From Thraustochytrium sp. TN22 (lineage: Eukaryota; Sar; Bigyra; Thraustochytrida; Thraustochytriidae): a DNA stretch of 27,493 bases. The notes under the pieces are model-generated. The model searched no databases, was not told the DNA's origin, and was given only the letters and a program-made list of their open reading frames with translations. The stretch covers positions 1-27,493 of the forward strand of contig JABLUY010000360.1 of NCBI GenBank assembly GCA_013306675.1, written 5' to 3'. The position numbers and the translations under genes are program-made. The first letter of the stretch is position 1. Every line of letters starts with the position of its first letter. Of the stretch, positions 9,793 to 17,581 are shown in pieces.

Positions 9793-10455
9793 GGTGCAGC
9801 GGCGCTGCGGGCCAGGCTCGGGCTTGCTTGCAGCGGCGGCCGCGGCGCGGGCGTCCTGTCCTCCTCCTCTCCTTTTGCTCGCACGTGGTGGTCCGCGCGA
9901 GTGGGCTGGGGCGTCCTGCTCTGCATGGATGGATCACGATGATGAGCGTGCGGGATTCGTGGTCTTGTGACCGTTCGCTGTGGGCATGATCACGGGAAGA
10001 TTAGGCCTAAGCTCACGTATGTTCCGAGTCCTGGCTCGCACCCCGGCGAATGATGTCCAGCGCCTCCGACTCTCGGCTAGGCCTTAGGGCCTACCATGCT
10101 CATCACTGCAAGGAAAATAAGACGTTGTCAAGGTGCGCCCAGTCCGTCTTCTCCTTGGCATGTGCCTTGACGAAGCAAATGGAAAGCACCTTGCGGGTGG
10201 TGTCGCGCACGATGCCGTCGCACGATGTCGTCCACAATGCAGTACTTGCTAGGGTGCCGGCCTAGCTAGAGGCCGAGCCAAGGCCCAGAGCAAGCGATCT
10301 TGGGGGAGCAGCAGCACTTGGTCACAGTCACATTATCACATCAATGTCATGAGCAGCAGCTCTTGGTCACAGTCACATTATCACATCAATGTCATGATCA
10401 ACATCCAAGTGGCTTCTCTTCTGCTGCTCAATGGCATTCCGCTCACACAGCCATC
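9793..10455. other. Intergenic region between the paralogous transporters
   Basis: These 663 bases hold the probable promoter of transporter copy 1 (next to 9792) and the 3' region of copy 2 (next to 10456). I see a perfect 10-bp palindrome TTAGGCCTAA at 10001-10010, a related GGCCTTAGGGCC stretch near 10079-10092, and the 45-bp tandem duplication listed separately. No coding frame here has protein-like content. Confidence 0.6.
10306..10395. repeat. Tandem duplication, two 45-bp units
   Basis: Unit 1 is 10306-10350 and unit 2 is 10351-10395. Both start GAGCAGCAGC and end CATCAATGTCAT, and differ at a single position (base 11, A in the first and T in the second). The repeat lies about 60 bases beyond the stop codon of transporter copy 2, so it is probably in or near its 3' UTR. 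The near identity implies a recent duplication. Confidence 0.95.
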
Positions 10456-11865
10456 TCAACCTGGCACGACCTTGCCGGTGTAGCGGCCAAAGAGGTGAAA
10501 GACGAGTCCTGCAGAGAAGAAGACGGCGGACATAGCGAGGAAGACGGCCTCCCACGAGCCGGTCTTGTCCTTGATAAAGGCGACCATGGGCACACCAATG
10601 ATGCCGGCAAAGGCGGCGATCGTGTTGGAGATAGACTGCAGGCGGCCGACGTACTCGGGCGCGGCAATGTCGAGCTTGGCGGCCTCGTAGCCTGCGACAG
10701 GCCCGGACCCGTTGCAGGCGAGCGCAAGGCACATAAAGGCAATAGCGACGATCGGATTGGAGGCCGTGGCGATGCCGAGCATGAAGGTGCCGGCCCCAAC
10801 GAAACCGGAGACCGTGGAGAGACGGCGCACGGCGTCGGGCGCCAGGTCGCCGCGCGCGATGAAGTCGTCGGCGCGCGCCGAGGTGAAGGACACGGCGACG
10901 CCCATGGTGATGTAGGGCAGGCAGGAGAGCGCGAGGGAGGAGCCACCAAGGCCGTAGGCCTCTTCGAAATACGTGGGCAGCCAACTCATGAGCACGAAGG
11001 CCGCAATGTTGTGGCAAAAATGCGCGTAAAAGATGGCGCCGACAACCTTGTGGCAGACGATGAGGCGCGTCTGCTGCCAAAAGGAGAGCGCGTCGGGCGG
11101 TGCGGCCTTGCGTGCGGCTGCGTGGGGCTGCGGCTCGCGTGGCGGGAAGCAGGGTAGCGAGGTGGTGCCGTCGGGCGAGTCAATGTAGAAGGCGAAGAGG
11201 CCCCAGAAGAAGACCCACACGAGGCCGAGGCCGCCGAAGAAGTAAAAGACCGCGGACCAACCGAAGTGGTGCATAAGCACGGGCGAGGCGGCAAAGGAGA
11301 AGACGGCGCCGCTAAAGACGCCAAAGTTGATGGAGCCGAGCGCGCGCGAGCGCTCGTCGGCCGGCACGCGGGAGGCGAAGAGGTGGTAGATGACCGGGAA
11401 GGTGCTGCCTTCGCAGACGCCCAGCAGCATGCGGCCGTAGACCACATGCTGGTACGAGATGCGCGCTAGCACAGGCACCGCCAGCGTTGACAGACTCCAC
11501 GCGAAGCAGGCCACCCCGAGGACGATGTGGCCGCCATAGCGCTGCGCCACGTAGGCGCCCGGGATCTGCGACCAGATGTAGCCCCAGAAGAAGGCCGCCA
11601 GCACCGAGGCGCGGTGGTGCAGGTCCCAGTCGAGCTCCTTGGCCATGTCGGTGACGGCCACGCTCATGTTGACCCTGTCGCAGTAGCTGAGCGCAGTGCA
11701 GAAGCTGCACAAGACCACCAGCAGCCGTCGCCGCCACACGTCCACGGGGTCCTCCTCTGCTCCGCCCTTGTGCCGCGGTCCGCCCTCTAGCGCCACGCGT
11801 CGCCGCTCCGCATCGTCCTCGTCCAGGTGCTTGCGCTTGACGCGCGCCGCGTGGACGCCGCTCAT
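10456..11865 (-). CDS. SLC17/PHT4-like major facilitator anion transporter, copy 2
   Basis: This 469-residue protein is the close paralogue of the neighbouring transporter. It keeps the same marks: SYCDRVNMSVAVTDMAKEL, AAFFWGYIWSQIP, LGVCEGSTFPVIYHLF, DERSRALGSINFGVF, YFFGGLGLVW, and SGPVAGYEAAKLDIAAPEYV followed by a long block that is nearly unchanged between the two copies. They differ mainly at the N-terminus, in the central loop and in scattered helix positions. The frame extends upstream to an ATG at 12021, but that stretch is Arg/Ala/Ser-rich, contains GAGC tandem repeats and has no counterpart in copy 1, so I place the start at 11865. The alternative, that 11866-12021 encodes a basic targeting leader, is not excluded. 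Same orientation as copy 1. Confidence 0.94.
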   Translation of the reverse strand: MSGVHAARVKRKHLDEDDAERRRVALEGGPRHKGGAEEDPVDVWRRRLLVVLCSFCTALSYCDRVNMSVAVTDMAKELDWDLHHRASVLAAFFWGYIWSQIPGAYVAQRYGGHIVLGVACFAWSLSTLAVPVLARISYQHVVYGRMLLGVCEGSTFPVIYHLFASRVPADERSRALGSINFGVFSGAVFSFAASPVLMHHFGWSAVFYFFGGLGLVWVFFWGLFAFYIDSPDGTTSLPCFPPREPQPHAAARKAAPPDALSFWQQTRLIVCHKVVGAIFYAHFCHNIAAFVLMSWLPTYFEEAYGLGGSSLALSCLPYITMGVAVSFTSARADDFIARGDLAPDAVRRLSTVSGFVGAGTFMLGIATASNPIVAIAFMCLALACNGSGPVAGYEAAKLDIAAPEYVGRLQSISNTIAAFAGIIGVPMVAFIKDKTGSWEAVFLAMSAVFFSAGLVFHLFGRYTGKVVPG

Positions 11866-11943
11866 GGCGTTGCGAGCGCGGTCTCGCAAGCTAGCTAGCT
11901 TGCTAGCGAGCGCACGGGCGAGCGGGCGGGTGGGCTGGCGACT

Positions 11944-11963
11944 GAGCGAGCGAGCGAGCGAGC
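11944..11963. repeat. (GAGC)5 tetranucleotide repeat in leader of transporter copy 2
   Basis: Five exact GAGC units lie about 80 bases upstream of the chosen transporter start codon. Imperfect CTAG and GAGC runs continue toward the start codon. Confidence 0.9.
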
Positions 11964-12245
11964 GCACGGGCCTGCCCCGCGCCCTCGACCGCGCCGCCGC
12001 CGCGCAGGCTCTGCCTGCCAAAAGGCAGCCTGAGCGGCTCCGTCGGGCTGCAGTGCGGTTATGCTGACCGGCCGAACGCGCCGTGACCTCGGGTCGAGCT
12101 CGACGTCGATGTCCTTCAAGTTCAAGTTCAAGTGCAAGTTGCCCTTCAAGTTGTCCTCAGGCTGGCGTCGGCCTTTAATTAAGTTGTTGCGCTTGGCAGC
12201 TTTGGCCGACTCCGCAAGCTGGCCTTGGGTCGACTCCAGCCGTTG

Positions 12246-12325
12246 CGTGGCTCAGCGTGGCTCAGCGTGGCTCAGGGTGGCTCACGTCGCTGAGCAGCAG
12301 CCTGAGCAGCAGCCTAAGCAGCACC
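12246..12325. repeat. Two adjacent minisatellites (10-bp x4, 12-bp x3)
   Basis: Three exact CGTGGCTCAG units at 12246-12275 are followed by one variant (GGTGGCTCAC) to 12285. After four bases come CTGAGCAGCAGC at 12290-12301 and 12302-12313, and the variant CTAAGCAGCACC at 12314-12325. They sit 70-150 bases beyond the ankyrin gene stop codon. Confidence 0.92.
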
Positions 12326-12392
12326 ATCAACACGGCGTCAACTGATACTTTTACAGGTTGTTTGATACATTGGTTTTCAGGAGGGGGCTTTT

Positions 12393-13433
12393 TCACCTGG
12401 AGCGGGGCGCCGGTGGGCGCAACAGTTTGCGCAGCTCGAGGGCGTCGCTGTCACGAGCGCCTTTCACGGGCCGGGGGGCGACCTCGTGCGGAATATCGCC
12501 CCACTGGTCGAGGACGCGGCGGCTTGCGCCGTGCGAGAGTAGGAGCTCCGCGACGGTGATGGCCTCCGAGTCGGACGAGATAGCGGCGAGGTGCAACGGG
12601 GTCCAGCCGTTGGTAGACTCGCGCGCGTGCACGTGCGCCCCGCGCTGTAGTACAAACTCGCAGAACTTGGCGTGGCAGCGCGCAGCAGCCCAATGCAGCG
12701 CGGTCCAGCCGTGCTGGTCCGCGCCATTGACGCTGACCTCGTCCACGCCCAGGTCGCTCGCCTGTTCCTGCAGGAGCACGTCTGCGCGCCGGGTGTCGCC
12801 GTGAAAGGCGCAGCGCAAGAAGGTCTTGTTGGCCTCGTCGCTCAGCGGCTGCCGCGTGTCCTCCGGGTCCTCTGGGTTGCGCGGCTCTGCGTCCGCGGCG
12901 TCCGAGTCCTCGTCGGCATCCTCCTCTGCCTTGCGGAGGTCGCCGCCCGCCTCCTCCCCGTCCTCGTCCACTTGAGGCCCCTTTTCGCGGCGTAGGTCCT
13001 GCGACACCTGCTGCAGCGTCGAGGCAACGCCTTGCGGCGCCGAGGCTGTGCCCTGCGGCGACGAGGCTGCGTCTTGCGGTGAGGAGGCCGCGCCTTGCGT
13101 CTCCCCGCCAAACTCTGCGTCCTCCTCGTAGTCTTCGTCGTCCTCCCTCGCCACCTCGGCTGCTGCCTGCTGCAGCTTGGCCGAGGTGGCTGCCCGTTCG
13201 GCGCTCGAGGCGGCCGCCTCGACGTCCTGCAGGTGCGATGCCTCGGCCGCGGCCTCGGCCTCGGCCTCTACGTCCTCGGCCGCCGCGCGCAACGCCTCCT
13301 GCACGGCGCCATGGCCGTCCTGGCCTTGGTCCTGGTCCTCGGTCGCGGCCCCGGCCTCGGCCTCGGCCGCCGCGCGCGCGGGCCTCGGCCGCCCGCGTGG
13401 GCCGCCCTGCGGCCGCTGCGGCTGCGTCGCCAT
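12393..13433 (-). CDS. Ankyrin-repeat protein with acidic, low-complexity N-terminus
   Basis: This 346-residue protein has two parts. Residues 1-200 are low complexity: Arg/Pro-rich at the start, then Ala/Glu-rich segments likely to form helix or coiled coil (about 40-95), acidic runs (97-108 and 155-192), and a 7-residue tandem repeat around 115-138 of the form A-S-S/A-P-Q-x-x. Residues 200-322 form about three ankyrin repeats, with the signatures HGWTALHWAA (241-250), NGWTPLHLAA (275-284) and a weaker last unit DQWGDIPHEVA. Ankyrin repeats mediate protein binding, so the partner and role are unknown. The ATG at 13433 has a good context (ATCATGG). No signal peptide or membrane segment was seen. 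The protein could belong to any of many ankyrin adaptor families. Confidence 0.86.
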   Translation of the reverse strand: MATQPQRPQGGPRGRPRPARAAAEAEAGAATEDQDQGQDGHGAVQEALRAAAEDVEAEAEAAAEASHLQDVEAAASSAERAATSAKLQQAAAEVAREDDEDYEEDAEFGGETQGAASSPQDAASSPQGTASAPQGVASTLQQVSQDLRREKGPQVDEDGEEAGGDLRKAEEDADEDSDAADAEPRNPEDPEDTRQPLSDEANKTFLRCAFHGDTRRADVLLQEQASDLGVDEVSVNGADQHGWTALHWAAARCHAKFCEFVLQRGAHVHARESTNGWTPLHLAAISSDSEAITVAELLLSHGASRRVLDQWGDIPHEVAPRPVKGARDSDALELRKLLRPPAPRSR

Positions 13434-13776
13434 GATGGGCGCTTGACGATTTGGATGCTTGCTTGCTTGCTTGCTCGACGCTTTGAGCCTTGATGTGAGT
13501 CAGCGTTGAAAGCTAACGGTCTCGCATGTCAATCAAGACTGCAGTAACTTAGTGCAAGACGGTCTTGTTGAGAGACGTCTCTCTCTCACTCTGACAGCGT
13601 CTGACTCACTGACTCACTGATCTCAGTTCTCAGTTCCAACGTGAGCTCTCGCTACTAGCTAGCTAGCTCTAGAGCTGCACTGACAGTGAACCGTGATCCC
13701 AGAAGTTTGTCGCGCACAGAAAGAATTCACAGACGCGACACGGATGCTATAACTAACTGCTAACTCATTCTTACAG
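13434..13776. other. Intergenic region: ankyrin gene leader and MAPEG gene 3' region
   Basis: This 343-base gap has a (GCTT)4 repeat at 13457-13472 close to the ankyrin start codon, CTGACTCA-type repeats around 13595-13635, and CTAG repeats near 13654-13672. Base composition is less GC-rich than the flanking genes. No coding frame is credible. Confidence 0.6.
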
Positions 13777-14262
13777 TTAAGCCAGGTCGCGCTGGAAGGC
13801 GAGGTAGGCGAGGTACAAGTTGGCGCCAACCTCGCCGAGCATACCGAGGTACTTGAGGACGGCCAGGCCGTCGTTGCGGGCCTTCGCGCCGACAAAGCCA
13901 TACTGACGCGCGTACTGGAGGCAGCCAAAGGTGTAGAGGATGAGGCTGACCGAGGCGGTGATGGGCGCGGCGAGGCCGCCGACGGCGGTGAGCACGAGAA
14001 GGCTGTAGTGCGTCTCGAGCGTGTTCTGGTGGCCACGCTGCGTCTGGTTGAAGGTCCTGGCGGAGACCTCATCCTTGGCGTTGGTGTGGACCTTGCCATC
14101 GATCTTGACCTCGGACGCGTACAGGTTCGGGTAATCCACACCGCAATCCTTGCGCGCCTTCATCACCGCGCCGCCCATGCTCATGACGCCGATCACCGAC
14201 GACACGATCGCCAGCGGCACGAAGCCGTAGTACTGCGGCAGCAGGTCCATGACAGTCACCAT
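13777..14262 (-). CDS. MGST3: MAPEG-family protein, microsomal glutathione S-transferase 3-like
   Basis: This 161-residue membrane protein matches the length and pattern of MGST3-type MAPEG enzymes, which act at the ER or outer mitochondrial membrane in glutathione-dependent peroxide reduction or leukotriene C4-type conjugation. Landmarks are YYGFVPLAIV (11-20) opening helix 1, KARKDCGVDYPNLYA (35-49), the family hallmark FNQTQRGHQNTLE (71-83), VGGLAAPITAS (94-104), and four hydrophobic segments in total. A slightly long, charged loop (50-70) precedes the hallmark. The frame continues upstream to 14355, but that extension is Arg- and poly-Ser-rich and is encoded by a GCT trinucleotide repeat; homology begins at the MVTVMDLL start, so 14262 is chosen (14250 is the next ATG). 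It is divergent from the SHMT gene. Confidence 0.9.
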   Translation of the reverse strand: MVTVMDLLPQYYGFVPLAIVSSVIGVMSMGGAVMKARKDCGVDYPNLYASEVKIDGKVHTNAKDEVSARTFNQTQRGHQNTLETHYSLLVLTAVGGLAAPITASVSLILYTFGCLQYARQYGFVGAKARNDGLAVLKYLGMLGEVGANLYLAYLAFQRDLA

Positions 14263-14280
14263 CGTCCTCGTTCGTCGAGT

Positions 14281-14304
14281 GCTGCTGCTGCTGCTGCTGC
14301 TGCT
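14281..14304. repeat. (GCT)8 trinucleotide repeat in MAPEG gene leader
   Basis: Eight GCT units lie 19 bases upstream of the MAPEG start codon. On the transcribed minus strand they read AGC. If the upstream ATG at 14355 were used they would encode a serine run. Confidence 0.92.
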
Positions 14305-15288
14305 TGCTGCTGCGCGCGTGCCTGGCCTCGTTTCTGGTCTGCCTGGGCCTCGCACCTGTTGCAGGCCTCAGGCTCAGGCTGCCTGTCTGTCTGCTCTTGA
14401 ACGATCACTCTCTGTTCGTCGTTCTTCGTTGTCCAACTCGGCAACTCGGCGCCAGGCCGGGTCCGCCCGACCCGGGCCTTCGCGACGCTCCCGCGCAGCG
14501 TCTCGCGCCGGCTTGCCTGCGCGCTGCGCAGGCTTCGTGCAGGCTCGCCCTCGGTTTTCCGCCCCGCCGCGCGCCGCGCCGCGCCTCCAGCGGTGGCGGC
14601 GCGCGCAGGCCTGCCTGCGCTGCTGCGCAGCCACCCCCGCGGCGTCCGGCAGCGCGCCGCCCTCGCGGCCGCCCGGCTCCGGCGTCCCCGCGGCGGGAAC
14701 ACCCCGTCCCCGGCGTCGCCCACCCCCGCCCGCCGAGCGGCGCTCGCAGCGGCCTCCCGTGCGGCCGCCGGGGTGGGCGTCCTGAAGTTGCGGCTGCCGG
14801 GGGCGTGCAGCGCCGTGCATCGCGGTAGCGCGGCGCTACACGCCGTGGCGCAGGTCGAGTCGCCGCTCCGTGATCTGATCATCTGGCAGGCGTGAAGTCG
14901 CGCTCGTGGAAGCAGGTCTCAAGTTCGCGCCCGCGTCGGGCTCACGGCGTGCAGCGCGGCGCTGCAGTCTGTCTGTCTGTCTGCCTGCAGCAAGCAAGCA
15001 AGCACCTTGTCAACTTGCTGCAGCTCGCTGCAGCAGGCTTCCATTCGCCTGGTCGCTGCTGCAACTTGGAGGCCGGCCAGCTGAGCTGCTCGTTGAAGGC
15101 GAGCTCCCGCTCGTGGTTGGTCGCTCGCTCAGACGCCCCGCGCGCGCCGTCGTCTGCGGCAGCTTCCGGGCCTGAAGAAGGCGGGCGTCTCGTCTGGCGC
15201 CGCGCGAGGAGGACCCCGCGCTCGCCGCCGCCGCCAAACCCGTATCGCGCTCCACTGGTCTTCTCTTCTCTCGCGCGCTCGGCAGCAG

Positions 15289-15618
15289 GTACGTGCGGCG
15301 GCGCGGGGCGGCGGCGGCGGCGGCGGCGCGGCGGCGCGCGGCGCGGCTCTCGCGCCCGCGTTCCCGCCCGTTCGATGGCAGGAGGACGCCGCCGCGGCAG
15401 GCGAGGCCGCGGCTAGCAGGGGGGAGAGATAGAGAGATAGAGAGATAGAGAGATAGGGGAGATTCGCGGGATCCAGCCGGCGTCGGCGGCGCAGCAGCAG
15501 CGCAGGGCCGCGCTCGCGCGCGCGGCGTGCGGAGGCGGGGCGAGGCAGACGCGAATTGAATCGAATTGAGCGGAAGTGCTGACGGCGAATCGAGCGCGCA
15601 GCAGGAGCAGGAGCGCAG
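15289..15618 (+). other. Probable 5'-UTR intron of the SHMT gene
   Basis: A strong donor (CAG then GTACGT) starts at 15289. A branch-like CTGACGG motif begins at 15579, and GCGCAG ends at 15618, 36 bases after the putative branch adenosine at 15582. The same donor hexamer, the same CTGACGG string and the same GCGCAG acceptor occur in the well-supported intron of the LRR-XKR gene. The start codon at 15632 lies 13 bases after the acceptor. No transcript evidence is available. Confidence 0.5.
15424..15455. repeat. (GAGAGATA)4 octanucleotide repeat
   Basis: Four exact 8-bp units lie upstream of the SHMT start codon and inside its predicted 5'-UTR intron. Confidence 0.93.
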
Positions 15619-15631
15619 GTTTTAGGAGAAG

Positions 15632-17146
15632 ATGATGATGATGCAGACGGCGCGGTCGTCGCTGACCCGCGCGTCGGCGCGCGTGGCGCGCGCCGGTGCC
15701 GTGGCCGGCCAGCCCAAGGCGCTGAGCACGGACCTCAAGGCGGAGGCGTCCAAGCTGAACGCGCCGCTGACGGAGACCGACCCGGAGCTCTTCGACATCA
15801 TGGAGAAGGAGAAGCAGCGCCAGCGCAACTCGCTGGTGCTCATCGCCAGCGAGAACTTCACCTCGCGCTCCGTGTACGACGCCCTCGGCTCGCACATGTC
15901 CAACAAGTACAGCGAGGGCTACCCGGGCGCCCGCTACTACGGCGGCAACGACTACATCGACCAGGTCGAGCGCCTGTGCCAGGAGCGCGCGCTCGCGACC
16001 TTTGGCCTCGACCCGGAGGAGTGGGGTGTCAATGTGCAGTCTCTGAGTGGCTCCCCGGCCAACTTCCAGGTGTACTCCGCCCTGCTTGCCCCGCACGAGC
16101 GCATCATGGCCCTCGACCTGCCGCACGGCGGCCACCTCAGCCACGGCTACGCCACCCCGAACAAGAAGATCTCGGCCACGAGCATCTTCTTCGAGAGCCT
16201 GCCGTACCGCCTGGACGAGGAGACCGGCCTCGTGGACTACGACAACATGGAGAAGCTGGCCGACGCCTTCCGCCCCAAGCTCATCGTCGCCGGCACCTCG
16301 GCCTACTCGCGCCTGCTCGACTACAAGCGCTTCCGCGAGGTGTGCGACCAGCACAAGGCCGTCATGCTCGCCGATATGGCCCACATCTCGGGCCTGGTCG
16401 CCGCCAAGGTCATCCCGTCGCCGTTCGAGTACGCCGATGTCGTCACCACCACCACGCACAAGTCCCTGCGTGGCCCGCGCGGTGCCATGATCTTCTACCG
16501 CCACTCCACCAAGAGCTACCCGGACATGGGCGAGCGCATCAACTTCAGCGTCTTCCCCGGCCTCCAGGGCGGCCCGCACAACCACACCATCACCGCGCTG
16601 GCCACCGCGCTCAAGCAGACCCAGTCCCCCGAGTACAAGGAGTACCAGGAGCAGGTCCTGCGCAACGCCAAGGCGCTCGCCGACACGCTCACCGAGCGCG
16701 GCTTCGCCCTCGTCTCGGGCGGCACCGACAACCACCTCGTCAACGTCAACCTCAAGAAGAGCCACGGCATTGACGGCGCCCGCGTCGAGCGCGTGCTCGA
16801 GCTCGCCTCCATCGCCACCAACAAGAACACCGTCCCGGGCGACAAGTCCGCCCTCGTCCCGGGCGGCATCCGCCTCGGCACGCCCGCGCTCACCTCGCGC
16901 GGCTTCGGCGAGGCCGACTTCCGCCAGGTCGCCGACTTCATCGACCGCGGTGTCCAGATCTCCCGCGACATCAAGAACAAGGTCTCCGGCAAGAAGGTCA
17001 AGGACTTCAAGGACTACCTTGATGCCCAGGCCGGCGGCGAGGAGGCTGTCAACGCCCTCCGCCGCGACGTCGAGGCCTTCGCCAGCAGCTTCCCCACTGT
17101 CGGCTTCACGGAGTCCTCCATGCGCTACCCGGAGACCTACAAGTAA
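15632..17146 (+). CDS. SHMT: Serine hydroxymethyltransferase, mitochondrial type
   Basis: This 504-residue PLP enzyme interconverts serine plus tetrahydrofolate with glycine plus 5,10-methylene-tetrahydrofolate. It is full length and all active-site blocks are present: LIASENFTS (70-78), [15 protein letters not shown] (91-105), [12 protein letters not shown] (137-148), [11 protein letters not shown] (163-173), [11 protein letters not shown] (221-231), [10 protein letters not shown] (248-257), and [14 protein letters not shown] with the PLP lysine at K277. The first 35 or so residues are rich in Arg, Ser and Ala and poor in acids, as in a mitochondrial presequence. The start is a run of four ATG codons, so the exact initiator is ambiguous by up to three residues. 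Codon use is extremely C/G-ending, more than in neighbouring genes, suggesting high expression. It converges on the PIG-T gene. Confidence 0.99.
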   Translation: MMMMQTARSSLTRASARVARAGAVAGQPKALSTDLKAEASKLNAPLTETDPELFDIMEKEKQRQRNSLVLIASENFTSRSVYDALGSHMSNKYSEGYPGARYYGGNDYIDQVERLCQERALATFGLDPEEWGVNVQSLSGSPANFQVYSALLAPHERIMALDLPHGGHLSHGYATPNKKISATSIFFESLPYRLDEETGLVDYDNMEKLADAFRPKLIVAGTSAYSRLLDYKRFREVCDQHKAVMLADMAHISGLVAAKVIPSPFEYADVVTTTTHKSLRGPRGAMIFYRHSTKSYPDMGERINFSVFPGLQGGPHNHTITALATALKQTQSPEYKEYQEQVLRNAKALADTLTERGFALVSGGTDNHLVNVNLKKSHGIDGARVERVLELASIATNKNTVPGDKSALVPGGIRLGTPALTSRGFGEADFRQVADFIDRGVQISRDIKNKVSGKKVKDFKDYLDAQAGGEEAVNALRRDVEAFASSFPTVGFTESSMRYPETYK

Positions 17147-17581
17147 ATTCGTGGGTCGGCGAATCGGTGCAAACTCGTGAGATGACGGAACGCATGCCGG
17201 AACGCATGTGGTTGTACAAGCCCGGACCGTGGACTCTCTCCCTCTCTTTCTCTCTTTTCTCTCTACAAAAGAGAGTAGAGTGACAGCGAGCTCAATGTCT
17301 GCGTCTGGGCTCGTGGTGCCCCCCCCCCACACACAAAAATAAAAACCAGAACAAAAATAATTCACTTGAACCTGTTTTGCTTGCTCTTGCTCTCGATTAT
17401 CGCAGATGATAGCTTGGGTCAAGAAAGGTCTCACGGACTTGGGAACTCGAACGACCAAAGAGGCGAAAGAGACTCCGACTTTGGGAACTTGAATGGCGAA
17501 AGTTCGTGATGTAACAATACGTCACGAAGTCTGAGCCGGCCGTTTTAGAAACACCTGAACCTTTGGTTTTGCTTTCGATTC
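17147..17581. other. Convergent 3' region between SHMT and PIG-T genes
   Basis: This 435-base gap is AT-richer than its flanks. From the SHMT side it has a CT-rich tract (about 17233-17264), a hairpin at 17250-17275, ten C residues at 17319-17328, and AATAAA at 17338-17343, which could serve as a poly(A) signal. Toward PIG-T it has an imperfect direct repeat: 17436-17469 and 17477-17502 share the pattern GGGAACTYGAA and GGCGAAAG. No gene is seen. Confidence 0.6.
17250..17275 (+). other. Hairpin in SHMT 3' region
   Basis: CTCTCTTTT at 17250-17258 pairs exactly with AAAAGAGAG at 17267-17275 across an 8-base loop. It lies about 100 bases after the SHMT stop codon and 60 bases before an AATAAA. 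A role in 3'-end formation or mRNA stability is a guess; the pyrimidine-rich context could produce the pairing by chance. Confidence 0.55.

Larger units (their letters stand above)
11866..12392. other. Intergenic region rich in short tandem repeats
   Basis: This 527-base gap holds the leader and promoter of transporter copy 2 and the 3' region of the ankyrin gene, both on the minus strand. Apart from GAGC repeats it has hexamer TTCAAG units at 12115-12132 with diverged neighbours, a 10-bp minisatellite at 12246-12285 and a 12-bp one at 12290-12325. I see no gene. Confidence 0.6.
14263..15631. other. Long divergent intergenic region between MAPEG and SHMT genes
   Basis: This 1369-base region is very GC-rich. 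It contains (GCT)8, a hairpin at 14515-14533 (8-bp stem GCCTGCGC, 3-base loop), the same 8-mers in opposite order at 14603-14620, (TCTG)4 at 14968-14983, (CAAG)3 at 14991-15002, a G/C-only stretch around 15300-15350, and (GAGAGATA)4 at 15424-15455. Open frames on both strands here are Ala/Arg/Pro-rich and lack recognisable domains, so I call none of them. The right part probably contains an SHMT 5'-UTR intron. Confidence 0.6.

Noticed and set aside
10300-11157. Plus-strand frame of 285 codons opposite transporter copy 2
   Set aside because: It begins in the 45-bp tandem repeat and then mirrors the transporter; not a gene.
14263-14882. Minus-strand frame upstream of and overlapping the MAPEG gene leader
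   Set aside because: Ala/Arg/Gln-rich composition with a poly-Ala run from the GCT repeat; no domain or plausible start context.
15413-17458. Minus-strand open frame of 681 codons opposite SHMT
   Set aside because: It is the codon-register complement of the SHMT coding sequence, extends through simple repeats, and has no recognisable family.
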